Shown here: positions 22,039-33,299 of the stretch, one piece after another
Layout of the letters: the number at the start of each line of letters is the position of its first letter
Numbering within the stretch: position 1 is the stretch's first letter
NCBI RefSeq assembly: GCF_041296385.1
Contig: NW_027183619.1
Span: forward strand, 108,213 to 172,212
Origin: Aphelocoma coerulescens
Lineage: Eukaryota; Chordata; Aves; Passeriformes; Corvidae
Direction of reading: 5' to 3'
DNA: 64,000 nucleotides
Made by a program: the position numbers and the translations under genes
Notes under the pieces: generated by a model
What the model was told of the DNA's origin: nothing
Database searches by the model: none
Seen by the model: the letters and a program-made list of their open reading frames with translations, nothing else

Positions 22039-24335
22039 CCTGGACACCAATTCCCCTTCTGTGGCTCCTGACTCCCCACAGCCAGGCCTTGGGGCTGACG
22101 GATCGAGCCATTTGGGGCTGCCATCGACACATTGGGGCTGGGATTGAGTTTATTGGAGGCACCCGCTCAATCCCTCCATCCCAAATGGGAGCTTGGAACC
22201 TCTCCTCAGCCCTTGCTGTGCCCATGGGCTCACCTCAAGTCCCAAAATGAGAGCCAGGGCCCCACAGCCCATTCAGAACCTCTCAACATTGCCAGAAACA
22301 GCAGCATCCTTCCCAAAATGGGCTCCCCGGCTCCCTGACAATAGGTCCCCCTTCCAAGCACCAGAGCCCCCCTCTCAGAACCCCTCCCTAAGCATTGGGG
22401 GGCACCCCAAAAATGCCTCAGGAATGGGACATACCCTAAAATCCCTTCAGGAATGTGGGATACCCCAGAACCCACTCAGCAACGGGGTCCCCCCGGCCTC
22501 ATCATGCGCAGCCTTCAGCTGGCTCAGCCAGAGCCCATCCCGCCCTCAGCAGCCCCAGCCCAGCCCAGCCCTCCTGGGCAGGAAGCCCCAATGGCCGAGC
22601 CGGCCTGGGACACTTGCAGGGATGCGGGGGCAGCCGCAGCTTCTGGGGCCAGCCTGTGCCAGGCCCTGAGCGCCCTGCCAGGGAACCATTGCTGCCCCAC
22701 ATCCCATCTCAGCCTGCCCTCGGGCAGCGGGAAGCTGTTCCCTGGGGCCCGGCCCCGCAGGCCCTTGGCAAGAGTCTCTCTCCCCCAGCAATTGCTGCTC
22801 CTCCCTGCTGCGGGGCCCGAGCTGCAAGTTGATTTTCTGCCGCTGGCCCCGGCCCAGCCCCGAGCCAGGGCCAGCACCTTGCCCTGGAGCTCTGCGGGCG
22901 CTGCGTTTGTGCGGCCGCAGCGCAGCGGCCGCAGCTCGGAGCTGCCCTTTGTGTCCCCGCCGGCAGCTGGCAGAACTGGCGGGGCCGGGCCAGGGCCGGG
23001 CCAGCCCCGGCCTTCCCGGCTCTGCGACACAGCGGCGGCAGCCCCAGCCTTCCAGCCCTGCACACGCTCCCACACAAGCGTCCAGAGCCGCGGCCACCCA
23101 ACGCAACTGACCGGCCGCTGACCCCCCAGCCTGGCCTGATGGCCATTCCTCTGCCCACACCTCGGCCAAGCTCCCCTTGGCCACCTCCTGAGCCACAGTG
23201 CCACAGACAAGTGGCACATACAGCTACAGAGCTCTGCAGGGAAGAGCTGGCAGGGAACGTTCATTCAACAGAAAAACCACCAAGAAAAAGAGAACTCCCC
23301 CCAGCAGAGCTGTTCCCTCCTGCAGTAGTTACACCTGCACACGCACAGCACCTGAGACTGCAAGCAATGAGCATTCCCTGGGCACATGTGCAGCCCAAGC
23401 AGCTCGAGGACAGCCTTGCAGCAGGACTGCTCTCAGCTGAGCCAAAAAGGCCCCTCTGGCAGCTGCAGGGCCATTGCAAAGGGCAAGGGCCAGAGCCTCA
23501 GCCCACGGGGGAGGAAAGGGCTCTGAATTCCCCTGCCCTGGCACCTCAACCCTGTTCCCAGGCTGCTTCCCACACAGGATTCCTCTGGAGGACTGTGAAA
23601 AGCTGAGAAGCAGCTCTGGCTTCTCCACTTTCCATGTCCTAGAGCTGCCTGGCAGAAGAAATGGAGGGACAGCTCTGGTGGCACAATCCCTCCCGGCCCA
23701 GGGCACAGCGCTGGGAAGGTCTTTCCATGCTGAGGCTTTGCTGCGGCCAAGGAAAGCTCCTGGCTCAAGGTCACCTTTCCTGCTGGGCCAGACCCCCCGA
23801 GTGGCCCAGCAGCAGCAGAGAATTCCAGCACAGCCCCGGCACGGGCAGGGCGGCCCTGGGCGGGCTGCGGGAGCCGGCAGCGCCTGAGCTCAGAGCAGCT
23901 GAGCCCGGGGGCTCTTGGCCAAGGCTGAGGCCCAGCGAGCATTTCTCAGGTCACAGGGCGGCCTGGAAAGGTGCTGGGGGGGATAATTCACCCCTCAGTG
24001 CGGTCCCAGTGGCTCCCAGTATTTCCATGTCCCTGGTCCCAGTGCTGCTCCCAGCCCTGATCCGTGGGGATGGGAATGTCCCGCTCCCTTCCTGGGGCAG
24101 GCTCACACCTGAGCCAGGTGTGCAGGGCAGAACCTTGCCCTGAGCCCAAGCCCTGTCTCCCCTGCAGGATCTGCTTCCCATCGGCCTCTTCCTCCTGCGG
24201 CCCCATGCCCAGCTCGGTGCTGAACGAAGGGCGCTGGGCCGGGGTCATCCCCCGGCAGGGGCTGCGCACCCCCTCTGCCCCCTCCCCAAATTCCCTCCCG
24301 GGGCAGCAGGGGCTGGCTCAGGAGCCCTGGGGCTC
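22039..24335. other. GC-rich region without identified gene
   Basis: 22,720-23,130 is CpG-rich (many gcggccgc-like words) and could be an old CpG island. Long open frames exist on both strands there, but they are overlapping and of GC-driven composition, and none shows a known domain. A minus-strand AATAAA is at 22,149-22,154. I see no splice-consistent gene. Confidence 0.35.
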
Positions 24336-24712
24336 CTGGGGCTTCGTGCTTTCCTTCCTAAGGAAAAGAACCGTCCTTCTCATCCAGGCTCCCATGGCCA
24401 AAACTGAAATTCTACCTCCCAAATTCTGTCTATCCAAGGATTGCTCCCAGACAAAAGCTGCCATGAGAGACAGGTCTGGCTGCCCTCACCCATGGTGGCC
24501 ACCTCTCATCTTCTTCCTAAACTCTTGGACTTTGTGCTTTACTTTCATGTGGAATAAACCCATCCTTCTCAACAAGGTGCCCATGGCCAAAATTGGGATT
24601 CCACCTCCCAAATTCCCAATATCCAAGGGCTGCTCCCAGACAAACCTGCCAGGACAGACAGATGTGGCTGGCCTTGGCCTCTGGTGGCTGTGTCTCATCT
24701 GCCCCTGAAACC
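24336..24712. repeat. Two-copy tandem repeat, period about 189 bp
   Basis: The segment with catccaggctcccatggccaaaactg (near 24,381) is repeated with changes near 24,570. Both copies continue into ggattgctcccagacaaa/ggctgctcccagacaaa and a gtctggctg/tgtggctgg segment. Confidence 0.75.
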
Positions 24713-24729
24713 CTGGGGCTCGGTGCTGC

Positions 24730-24900
24730 CCTTCCTCTGGAGACCACTGTGACCCCGCGTGGCCTCGTGGAACCCAGGGGCCGTTGTGACCCTGCAGGGC
24801 TGGTGGCACCAAGGGAACCATTGTGACCCTGTGGCGTTCCATGGAGCCAAGGGGCCACTGTGGCACTGCTGGGCCCCAAAGAACCGAGGGGCCTTTGTGA
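24730..24900. repeat. Degenerate 36-40-bp minisatellite, second locus
   Basis: Four to five copies of the accaaggRaccattgtgaccctgtgg motif, the same family as at 14,290. Confidence 0.75.
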
Positions 24901-24904
24901 CAGG

Positions 24905-25260
24905 GCAGCTGGGGAGGTCCAGAGTGGACACCAGGAGAAAGGAATTTCCCTCCCAGGCAGGGCTGGGGTGCAACACGTCCCCCAGAAGGAGCCTGGAGCA
25001 GCCCAAGGCTTTGTGTGCCCAGGTAGAGGCAGGCAGGACGCAGAGCTGCCGGCAAAGGAAGGGGCCAGCCAGGTGGGGCAGCCGGGGGGATGAGGACAGC
25101 CTGCAGGGACAGAGGCGCAGGGCAGGGACAGCGTGGCACAGCCTGGGCTGCAGAGGGCAGAGGGATGGGCAGCAGCTGCAAGGCCCTGACAGAGCCAACT
25201 TGTGCAGCCCTTTGGCCACGGCTGCTGGCCCTGGCCCTGAGGCCAGCAGGAGACAAGTGA
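24905..25260 (+). repeat. Dispersed non-coding repeat module, copy 2
   Basis: Related to the modules at 13,602-14,288 (inverted) and 29,980-30,175. It is again adjacent to the same minisatellite. Confidence 0.55.
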
Positions 25261-27139
25261 CCCTTGCAGCCCTGGGGCCTCAGTGCCTCCTTGTCCCTGC
25301 CCAGCAGCCTGGCAGGGGCCGCCCCATGGTGCTGCCCTGGGCACTGCCCATCCCCACTTCCCAGTGCCCCGGCAAGAGCCCTGAGCACTGAGGGAGGGAC
25401 AGGATCTGCCTTGCCAGGGGCTGGGGCTCAGGCCTTGGCCCTTTGCACTCAGGGAACACAGCCAGGTTTGCTCAGCACCAGAGACACCTTTCCCTTGCTT
25501 GTCCCCACCTGCCATCGCTGCCTCCAGAGTTCTGCTCTCACTGGAACCTGGGGACACTTTCACGTGAGTCGTGTCCTGATGGGACCCATTAAAAGTTCAA
25601 GAAACTTTGGACTTTGAATCTTTGAGTTCTTGAGAAGTTTTTTGAAGACGCTCTGAGGGACTGAGTCTGATGTGAACAACACCAAAGGCCTGAGAGGGTC
25701 ATTAAAGTCCTTGTGCTGCTGCTGTGCTGCTGAGCTGGGCCGGGCTCCTGGCACAGAGGGAACTCTCAAGCTCCTGGCAACCAGCGAGAGCTTCAAAGAG
25801 GCAGCTCTGCTGAGGAGCAGCTCCTCTGCCTGCCCAGCAGGGCTGAGGGCACTGCCTGCAGGTACCTGGGAGGAGTGAGCAGAGAGCTAGCTAAAGCAGC
25901 TGGAAGGACAGCTCTGAACTCATTCGTGGAGAAACCTTCACAGCGTGGGACACAGTGAGTCTCTGGCTGCAGGGATCCTCTAGAGCTGGCCCATGACACG
26001 GCTGCCATGGCTGTGAGGATGGCTCTGCTGCCGTTCCTGCCTTGGGGGAGGATGTGCTGCAGAGCGGGGCTGCCCTGGGCACTGTCAGAGGGACAGGGCA
26101 GGACGGCTCCTGCTGCCAGGGCCGGCTGCAGGCTCTGAAGGTGGGCAGGAGCCAGGGGTGCCCAGGGCTGTCCTGCAGAGCAGCTCCTGCAGCCCTGAGG
26201 GCTCTTTGCCAGGCCAGGGCATCTGCCACCTGCCAGGGGCAGCTCTCAGCCTGCCTGGGAGCTCCCCATGGGCTGTGGGGAGGAGTTGGAGGTGGAAGGA
26301 GCGGCCCCCCTCAGGGCAGACTCCTCCTGCTGGGGAGGTGGTGCTGCATGGCCAGAGCTGCTCTCAGCTTTCTCCTCAAGGGAAGGGAAAGGGGCTCTCA
26401 GGTTTGTCTGTGTCACTGAGACTCCTGCACTGCTGCCCTGGGGATCAGCAGCTCTGCCTCAGATCTCCCTCAGGAAGTGCCTCCTCACACTCCTCTGCCT
26501 GCAGACAGCACCAGCAGCACCTTGGCTTGCAGCATCTCCCTTTGTCTGAGCTGCCCTTCAGGCCCTGCTGCCAGGGAGATGCCCCTGGGCAGTGCCCTGT
26601 GCTGGGAGGGCTCTGCAGGGCAGAGCTGAGCCCCCAGGGCTGGGCTGGGCTCTGGCAGCACTGGCAGGGACAAGCCTTGGACCCAGAGAAACAGCTGCCA
26701 GGAGGCACAACTGCAGGCAGCAGAGAGCCAGAGCAACCACAGCTGCACAGGGAAAGGAAGAAGGGTTTAGAGCAATGGTTTTGAAATTGGGGCCTTCAAA
26801 AAGTCACTTTATTTTTCAAGCCCATTTTAAGTACAATCACCAGGAAATAGAGGGAGGTGAAATGAGCAAAGGGCACCTGTGTGGGGACCAGCAGGTCCGA
26901 CTGCACTGGGGCACAGGGAGCCCTGTTTTCCCTCTGGGCCCCCAGTGTTCAGGCTGAGAGCAACGCTGAGGATGAGGCAGCAGCACAAACCTGAGCTCAG
27001 AAATCAAAAAGCTTAGCCAAGTTCTGTCACAGGAGGAGAAGTTGTTTTGAGGGGATTCCTAAGAAAATAGCATAGGATTGACTCAGGGGAATCTGTCCCA
27101 GCTTGTCAATGCCTTCTTCCAACAGTCCAGAGTGCAGAA
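25261..27139. other. Upstream flank of the olfactory receptor, no gene identified
   Basis: No coding family is recognisable. Olfactory receptors have non-coding 5' exons upstream of a single coding exon, so some may lie here, but none can be fixed from sequence alone. Confidence 0.35.
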
Positions 27140-28071
27140 ATGTCCAACAGCAGCTCCATCAGGCACTTCCTCCTGCTGGCATTGGCAGACACGCGGCAGC
27201 TGCAGCTCCTGCACTTCTGCCTCTTCCTGGGCATCTCCCTGGCTGCCCTCCTGGCCAACGGCCTCATCATCAGTGCCGGAGCCTGCGGCCAGCACCTGCC
27301 CAGCCCCGTGTTCTTCTTCCTGCTCAGCCTGGCCCTCAGCGACCTGGGCTCCATCTGCACCACTGTCCCCAAGGCCATGCACAATTCCCTCTGGGCACCA
27401 GGCACCTCTCCTACTCAGCATGTGCTGCTCAGGTGTTTTTCTTTCTGTTCTTCATCTCAGCAGAGTATTCCCTCCTCCTCATCATGTGCTACGACCGCTA
27501 CGTGTCCATCTGCAAAGCCCTGCACTACGGGGCCCTCCTGGGCAGCAGAGCTTGTGCCCACATGGCAGCAGCTGCCTGGGCCAGTGCCTTTCTCTACACT
27601 CTCATGCACATGGCCAATACATTTCCCCTGCCCCTGTGCCAGGGCAATGGCCTGGGCCACTTCTTCTGGGAAATCCCACACATCCTCAAGCTCTCCTGCT
27701 CCAAATCCTACCTCAGGGAACTTGGGCTCATCGCTGTCAGTGTCTGTTTGGTATTTGGCTGTTTTGTGTTCATTGTTTTCTCCTATGTGCAGATCTTCAG
27801 GGCCGTGCTGAAGATCCCCTCTGAGCAGGGCCGGCACAAAGCCTTTTCCACGTGCCTCCCTCACCTGGCCATGCTCTCTCTGTTCCTCAGCACTGTTATA
27901 TTTTCCTACCTGAAGCCCCCCTCCATCTCCTCCCCATCCCTGGATGTGGCAGTGTCAGTTCTGTACTCGGTGCTGCCTCCAGCCCTGAACCCCCTCATCT
28001 ACAGCCTGAGGAAGCAGGAGCTCAGGGATGCCCTGAGGAAAAGGATCACGGCCGGTTTTCAGCAGCAATAA
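27140..28071 (+). pseudogene. OR14-like: Olfactory receptor, family-14-like, one frameshift
   Basis: A seven-transmembrane odorant receptor with a single coding exon. The first frame (ATG 27,140) gives TM1-TM2 with FFLLSLALSDL and CTTVPKAM. The second frame gives ACAAQVFFF (TM3), MCYDRYVSICK (the DRY-type motif), SKSYLRE, TM5, KAFSTCLPHL (TM6), and NPLIYSLRKQELRDAL (TM7 and tail). A one-base loss near 27,394, right after the NSLW codons, shifts the frame between TM2 and TM3. Apart from that there is no stop up to the TAA at 28,069-28,071, and the length (932 bp) is normal. The large family-14-type clade is the dominant avian OR group. An AATAAA overlaps the stop codon. It would be a recent pseudogene, or a gene with a sequencing error at that base. 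Confidence 0.9.
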
Positions 28072-29979
28072 ACTCTCATTCTCCTGCAGAGCTGCTCTGA
28101 TGTGACTCATTAATGCCCACTCTGTGTCCTGTGTTTGTTGCTGCTGACACAGGTGTTACGCTGCTGTGAATTTGTTCACACAAAAATCTTTGTCTGTTCC
28201 ATTTTTAATTTGGTATTTGCCTTTCCAGTGTGACCCAGAGACTGTAGAAACGGGGAGCTGCACTACAGTATGTGTGTGCTGGAACAAAAGAAAGAAGCCT
28301 GTGTTGTCTTGTTTCCCTGACATCTTTCCTCCCTGACTTCTCTGGAGCTGCAGGGTCGGTGCCTCTGGGCAGAGCTGGGGGAGAAAAGAGTCCCAGCAGG
28401 AGAGCACTGCCAGGGAGCCCCAGGACTTCTCCTCCGTAACTCCTCTTCCTTCCCTTCCACACTCCCCTGCAGAGCCCCTGTGTTGGTTTCAGGCCTCAGG
28501 GCTCTGTCAGCTGGGTCCCAGTCCTGCTGTGTGACTGCCCAGGGACTGCAGGCAGGGACAGGCCGTGGGCACTGCTGGGACAGAGCTGGGCTCTGCAGCA
28601 GCATTTCCATCATGCGAGGGCATCTCCCCAGTGCAGGGCCTGAAAGCTTCAATCTCCTTCCCAATTTTGTCTCCAGGATGTGCCCAACGCAGCACCCTGG
28701 AGAGGAAACCAGCCCTGAGCAGCAAAGGGTGGCAGTGCTCAGGGTGGGGGCACCCAGCAGTGCCCTGGCAAAGCCAGCGCCGCTGCCAGCAGGGGCCTCT
28801 CTGCCCAGCTCACAGAGGTTGTTCTTCCCTCCATGGAGGGACATCCAGGGACCGGGTCAGGGCTCCGTGTTTGCAGTGCACAGACAAGACACAGCCCTGA
28901 ACACCCTGTGTGGGGGGGGGGACATAAACCCAGCGAGCACAAACACCTTCAGCTGTTCCTGGAGTTCCCAGAGAGTGCCGTCCCCTGGGAACCCCCTGGA
29001 TGCGGGGCTGGGATGAGCTCCTGTGCACAGAGCTCCCCGTGCCCATCCCTGCGGCCGTGGGGCACCTCGGGCAGGGGCAGGGCAGGGTGACACCCGCAGG
29101 GCTGAGCTCCCTGCCAGGCTCTGGCAGCGGCAGCAGAGCCCAGGGAGCCCCTGCCCGTGCTGCAATGAACTGTCTGTGAGCGTGCCAGGGAAGGACTCGT
29201 GTCCCTGAGCAGCCCTGGGGCTGTGAGCAGGGCATGAGCCCAGCTCAGGGGTGGGCACCCGACAGAGCCCTGACGCTTCTGGGTGTGCCCATAAGAGAAG
29301 GCTTGGGCAAGGTGACCGTGGTAAAACCTCTCTGTCCATCAAGTGACAACCAAGTGTCTCTGGCACTGTCCCTCCCCAGCCAGGCACCGGGAGAAAATAA
29401 GCTGAGAAAACTGTGAGTCACCATGAAGAGAGATTAATGGTTAGGGAAAGGAAGTAAAGAGCAAAGGCCAAATGCAGAAGCAAAGAAACCACAGGGAGGC
29501 AAGAATTCAGTGCATGGAGTGGCTGCCTTGGAAGACAAATGGATCAATATAGAAAATCCAGACACCCTCTCGCCCCCTTCCTTTCCCCCAGTCCATTGCT
29601 GACCCTGACGTCCCATGGAATGGGAGATCCCTTGGGTCAGTCCAGCCCAGCTGTCCCCTCCCTGTGCCCTTGGGAACACTTGCCCACCCCCAGCCCATGG
29701 TTTGGGGGGGCTGCAGAGACGCCTCATGCGGGGCCAGCCCTGCTCAGGGACAGCCAAAGCCTTGGGCTGGGACCAAGCCCGCTGCAGCCACAAGTGGCAA
29801 GCACAGCAGCCCAGGGGCTGCTCTGGACAAAGGCAACTCCAGCCCAGCCACAGCCTGGCCAAGGGGGCTCAGGGGGCTCTTCCCACCTCTGTCATTCCAT
29901 GAATCTTCTCCCTGCAGAGCTCTGTGGAGACACAAGTGACAGAGAGGCAGAAGCAGAGCTATAAAATGCACCAGTACAA
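28072..29979. other. Downstream flank of the olfactory receptor, nothing identified
   Basis: No gene, period or named repeat is recognisable. A short G-run (ggggggggggac) at about 28,911-28,921 is the only low-complexity feature. Confidence 0.3.
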
Positions 29980-30175
29980 ACACAGCAGCTCCTGTGAGGA
30001 ATGAACCCTCCCAGGGCAGCGCTGGGGCAGGAGAAGCACCCAGAGGGAGGATGAGCTCAGGGCATGTGTGTGTGTCCAAGGCACAGAGGGTGAGGCTGGG
30101 CAGAGGTCAGGGCAGGGCTGGCAATGGCAGCGCAGAGCTGAGGGCAGCGAGATTGTCCATTGGGACACGACGCAG
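29980..30175 (+). repeat. Dispersed non-coding repeat module, copy 3
   Basis: CCCTCCCAGGGCAGCGCTGG, then an AGCACCCAGAGGGAGGATGA segment, then CAAGGCACAGAGGGTGAGGC. This closely matches the minus strand of 13,850-14,050. Confidence 0.7.
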
Positions 30176-30179
30176 CCTC

Positions 30180-30417
30180 ATGGAACTCAGCAGGCCCCTG
30201 TGCCAACATGGAATCTCATGGAAACACGGCTCCACTGACAAGGCGGGGCCTCAGAGGACGCAGGTGCCACTGGGCCATTGCCAGCTCCTGTGGAATCCAG
30301 CGTCCATAGTGACAGCTGACAGCGCAGCCTCAGGGCTACATGGGGACCATTGTGACAATCTCATGGAACCAAGGGTCACTTGTGACAGAGAGGGGCCACA
30401 TGGAACACAAGGGCCAC
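30180..30417. repeat. Degenerate 36-40-bp minisatellite, third locus
   Basis: Copies of catggaaccaagggtcacttgtgac and related words, the same family as at 14,290 and 24,730. It ends at the LTR start. Confidence 0.65.
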
Positions 30418-30418
30418 T

Positions 30419-31297
30419 GTCGTGGTTTGACACTGTCTCAAATATCAGGTAGCCATGAAAATCATCACGAAGGGCTCATGAGTTGAGATAAGGATTGGGA
30501 GAAAAACATTCTAAGTTCAAAACAGGCTCAAACTTAAAGGCATAAAGTAAATTTATTATTAACGGAGTAGGATAATGAGGAAGAAAATAAGCCTTTCAAA
30601 CACCTTTTTTCCTCTCCATCCCCTCCCTCTTTCCCTCCGACAGCGCAGGGAGACAGGGCCTGGGAGTGTTCAAGCCAGTTCATCACTCGAGATCTTTCTT
30701 CAGTTCCCTCAGGGAGGGGAGTCTCTTTCTTCTGCTCTGCCATGGGCTCCTTCCCACAGGAGACAGTTCTCTGTGCACTTCTCCAGCGCGTTTCTAATTT
30801 CACGAGTATCAATCCCTCCCAGCCTGCTGTAACGTGAGTCCCTCCCACAGGCAAAACGGTCTTCCCAAAACTGCAGGTGTGGTCATTAGTCCATGGGGTG
30901 TAGTCTTTTAAGGATCAGCTGCTTCAGTTCGGAAGCAAGAGCCCTCTTTCTCTATCTCTGGAAGCAGGAGCCCTCTCTCCCTGTTCAGGTCTCCCCCTGG
31001 ATTACAGCTTTTGTAGCACCCAGCCGCTCCGCTGTGAGCACCTTTTCCCACGGGCTGGGAGTGGATCTCTGCATCCCCCCGTGGACTTCATGGATCCCAG
31101 GGAGACAGTTTGTTTTATCCCAGTCCTCAGCACGGCTTGCAGAGAAAATCTCGACTCCGACGCTGGGAGCATCTCCTGCCCCTCTTTCTTTCCACTGACC
31201 TTGGTGCCGTCAAGTTGTCTTTCTCTACATGTCCTCACTCCCTCCTCTTTCTACAACTAGGAGGAAAAAACTGCTGCTTGTAAATGATGTGTAAACA
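30419..31297. mobile_element. ERVL-type LTR, interrupted
   Basis: It begins TGTCGTGGTTTGAC, the characteristic start of a widespread songbird LTR group. It continues with the AAATTTATTATTAACGGAGTAG segment, purine/pyrimidine-rich blocks, tccagcg and cccacgggctg words typical of that group, and ccactgaccttggtg. Its far end is replaced by a second LTR. The strand is uncertain because the termini are inverted repeats. A solo LTR is the simplest reading, since no internal sequence is present. Confidence 0.7.
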
Positions 31298-31921
31298 TGT
31301 TAAGAATAACCTTTCTATGCAGATATTAACTAGTTAACATTATAACTGGGGTCAAAGTAACAAGATGCTAATATAGCTTGAGTTATAATGAAAAGCGGAC
31401 AGAACTCCACTACTAAATAAGTAGTAAAGTAGGTGGGTATGCTTTATTCCAGCGCTGGGACGCACGGGGGATCGCTCCTCCAAAATCACGCGTGCCGACA
31501 GCTGCATTCAGCTCGGTATTTACTGGGTTACAAGTTCCATATTCATTAAGTTTCCTAACAAACTTATACATATTCATCACCTAGCCCCGCCCAGCCTCGC
31601 TTGGTTTTATAGTGAACTCAAAAGTCATTTACATCCGCGTAGCGCTTGTGCAGTGTTGTTTGGTGGTTGTGGTAGGGGTCTTCCGAGGGTCTTTTGATGA
31701 AGTCAGGGGGAGTCTTCCTCGTCTGAACTTTTCACCTTTCTCTCCTGCGCATGCTCTTTTATACCTTTGGCCTGGGTTTAAGCTTTGGCACTGGTTTGAG
31801 CTAGTTTTGGGATGAGGCAGGATGTCTGTCTGAGACTCCCGCTGGTCTTATCAGCGGTCTCCTATCTTTTCTTCCTGCTCTGCTATGCTGACCAAGCTAG
31901 ATGCATTGCTCCTGACAAACA
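31298..31921 (-). mobile_element. Second LTR, inserted into the first, minus orientation
   Basis: On the minus strand it starts TGTTTGTCAGG and ends ATTCTTAACA (TGTT...AACA termini). It has a TATA box GGTATAAAAG at 31,756-31,765 and a poly(A) signal AATAAA at 31,443-31,448, in the right order and about 310 bp apart. Its length of about 624 bp fits an LTR. Target-site duplications could not be resolved. Confidence 0.65.
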
Positions 31922-32075
31922 AATTCTTCTGCTCCCCATCCCCCTGATTCACTGGTCCCAGTGTATCCTGGTGTCCCATTCTCTCCCAGTTCATCCCATT
32001 CTGTCCCAGTCCTTTCCGGTCCCTTCCCGACAGCCACCGCCGTTTCCTGTATCTGTGTTCCCCTCCCCCCCCAAG

Positions 32076-32283
32076 GCTGCCCCCCCACCCCCCAAGATGC
32101 TGACGGGGATCGGGGGCTTCGTGTTGGCCTTCGTCTTCCTGGCGCTGGGGCTCGGCTTCTACCTGCACAAGCAGGTGATGGGAGGGGCCCGGGGGTCGCG
32201 TCCCCCCTCTCCTGGAGCTCTGTGCTCCCCCGGGGCCCCCCAGCCCGGTGTCACCCCCTTTGCTCTGCCCACAGAGCTCCTGA
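32076..32283 (+). pseudogene. MHCIIB: MHC class II beta chain, terminal exons only (copy 1)
   Basis: Exon 4 (32,076-32,174) encodes KMLTGIGGFVLAFVFLALGL then GFYLHKQ, the connecting, transmembrane and start of cytoplasmic segment of class II beta chains. It ends at a proper donor (CAG|gtgatg). The next acceptor (gcccacag) begins an exon reading Ser-Ser-stop (32,275-32,283), a short class II-like tail. The beta-1 (peptide binding) and beta-2 (Ig) exons are absent upstream, where LTR sequence begins within 160 bp, so this is a 3' gene fragment. The His in LHK replaces the Arg of the other copy. Confidence 0.75.
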
Positions 32284-32743
32284 GCCGCCGGTGGCCGCAG
32301 CCCCTCCCCGTGGCCTCGGGCCCGGCCAGGACCCCCCGCTCCATCCCCGCGCTGATTTTGGGGGTCGTGTGTCCCCCCCAGCCCCGCTGTCACTCTGCCC
32401 CTGCCCGGCTGCTCCCAGTGTTTCCAGGAAGGCTTCCCAGTTCGCCCCGGTCCCGTTTATTGGGAAACAGTGGGAAGGGACTTTGGGGGATCCCGCGGGG
32501 GGACCGAGAGTGGAGGGGGCAGAACCGGCCCCAGGATGGATCGAGAATGGGGACCCCCGTGTGTCACCCCTGTGTCACCCCCCCCCCCGGGGGGCCCTTG
32601 GGAGGCACCTGAACCCCAAATCGGCACCCAGCGAACCCCAAAGGCGCAGAGACCCCCCCCTAAGCCGCCCCACAGCCCCCAACGACCAACCAAAATCCCC
32701 CGCGAGTATCAGATAATCAGAGAAGGCGTTGAACAACCTTCAG

Positions 32744-32785
32744 CCAATCAGAGCGCGCGGCGCTGGTGACTCACCAGTTGCCAGG
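32744..32785 (-). promoter_or_regulatory. MHC class II-type X-Y promoter module (copy 1)
   Basis: On the minus strand an X1-like box CCTGGCAACTGGTG (32,785-32,772), an X2-like AGTCACC, and a Y box CTGATTGG (32,751-32,744) stand in the canonical order with 20 bp between X1 and Y. X1 binds the RFX complex and Y binds NF-Y in class II enhanceosomes. The module faces the class II exons tail to tail, and no class II first exon is recognisable below it. Confidence 0.6.
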
Positions 32786-33091
32786 CAGACCCGCAGCGCT
32801 CAGCGCTCCCCACCCGGACCCCGCCTGCGCCCCCCCTCGCTCCCAGCGCCCCCCGCCAGGGGAATTTGAGGAGGGGGCGCGTGGGGGGCGCCCAGGCCGG
32901 GCCCAGAGCCCAGCCCTGCCCCAGCCCGACCTCTCCCGGCTCCATCCCGGCTCCATCCCGGCTCCTCCCGCGGGATGCGACCGCGCTGGGAAAACGGGGG
33001 GCCAAGGGTGGGCGCTGGGCCCGGGGGGAGCAGGAGAAAGGATGGGAGAGGAGGAGAAGGAGAAGGAGAAGGAGGCACCTTTTAATGATAT

Positions 33092-33097
33092 TTTATT
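33092..33097 (-). terminator. Minus-strand poly(A) signal
   Basis: AATAAA on the minus strand within the GGAGAA-repeat edge. A gene ending here is not recognisable. Confidence 0.3.
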
Positions 33098-33299
33098 GAG
33101 TCTCATTTTTTAGAGACCGGGATCAATACTCCCCAGCCGTCAAGGCGAGTCCCTCAGGGCTGCGGGGCCCTGCTGCCGGCTCACCCCGTGCCAGCCCAGC
33201 GCCAGCGCTCAGCGGGGCTTTGGCTTCCCGTGCCCTTTCCCGTGTCCCCAGCCCAGCGTCACCACCCCCGTGTCCCTAGGTCGTGCCCCACCCCTGCCC

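Noticed and set aside
22524..23264. 246-codon minus-strand frame in the GC-rich region
   Set aside because: Several overlapping frames of similar length occur on both strands of this CpG-rich stretch, and none has a recognisable domain or splice context.
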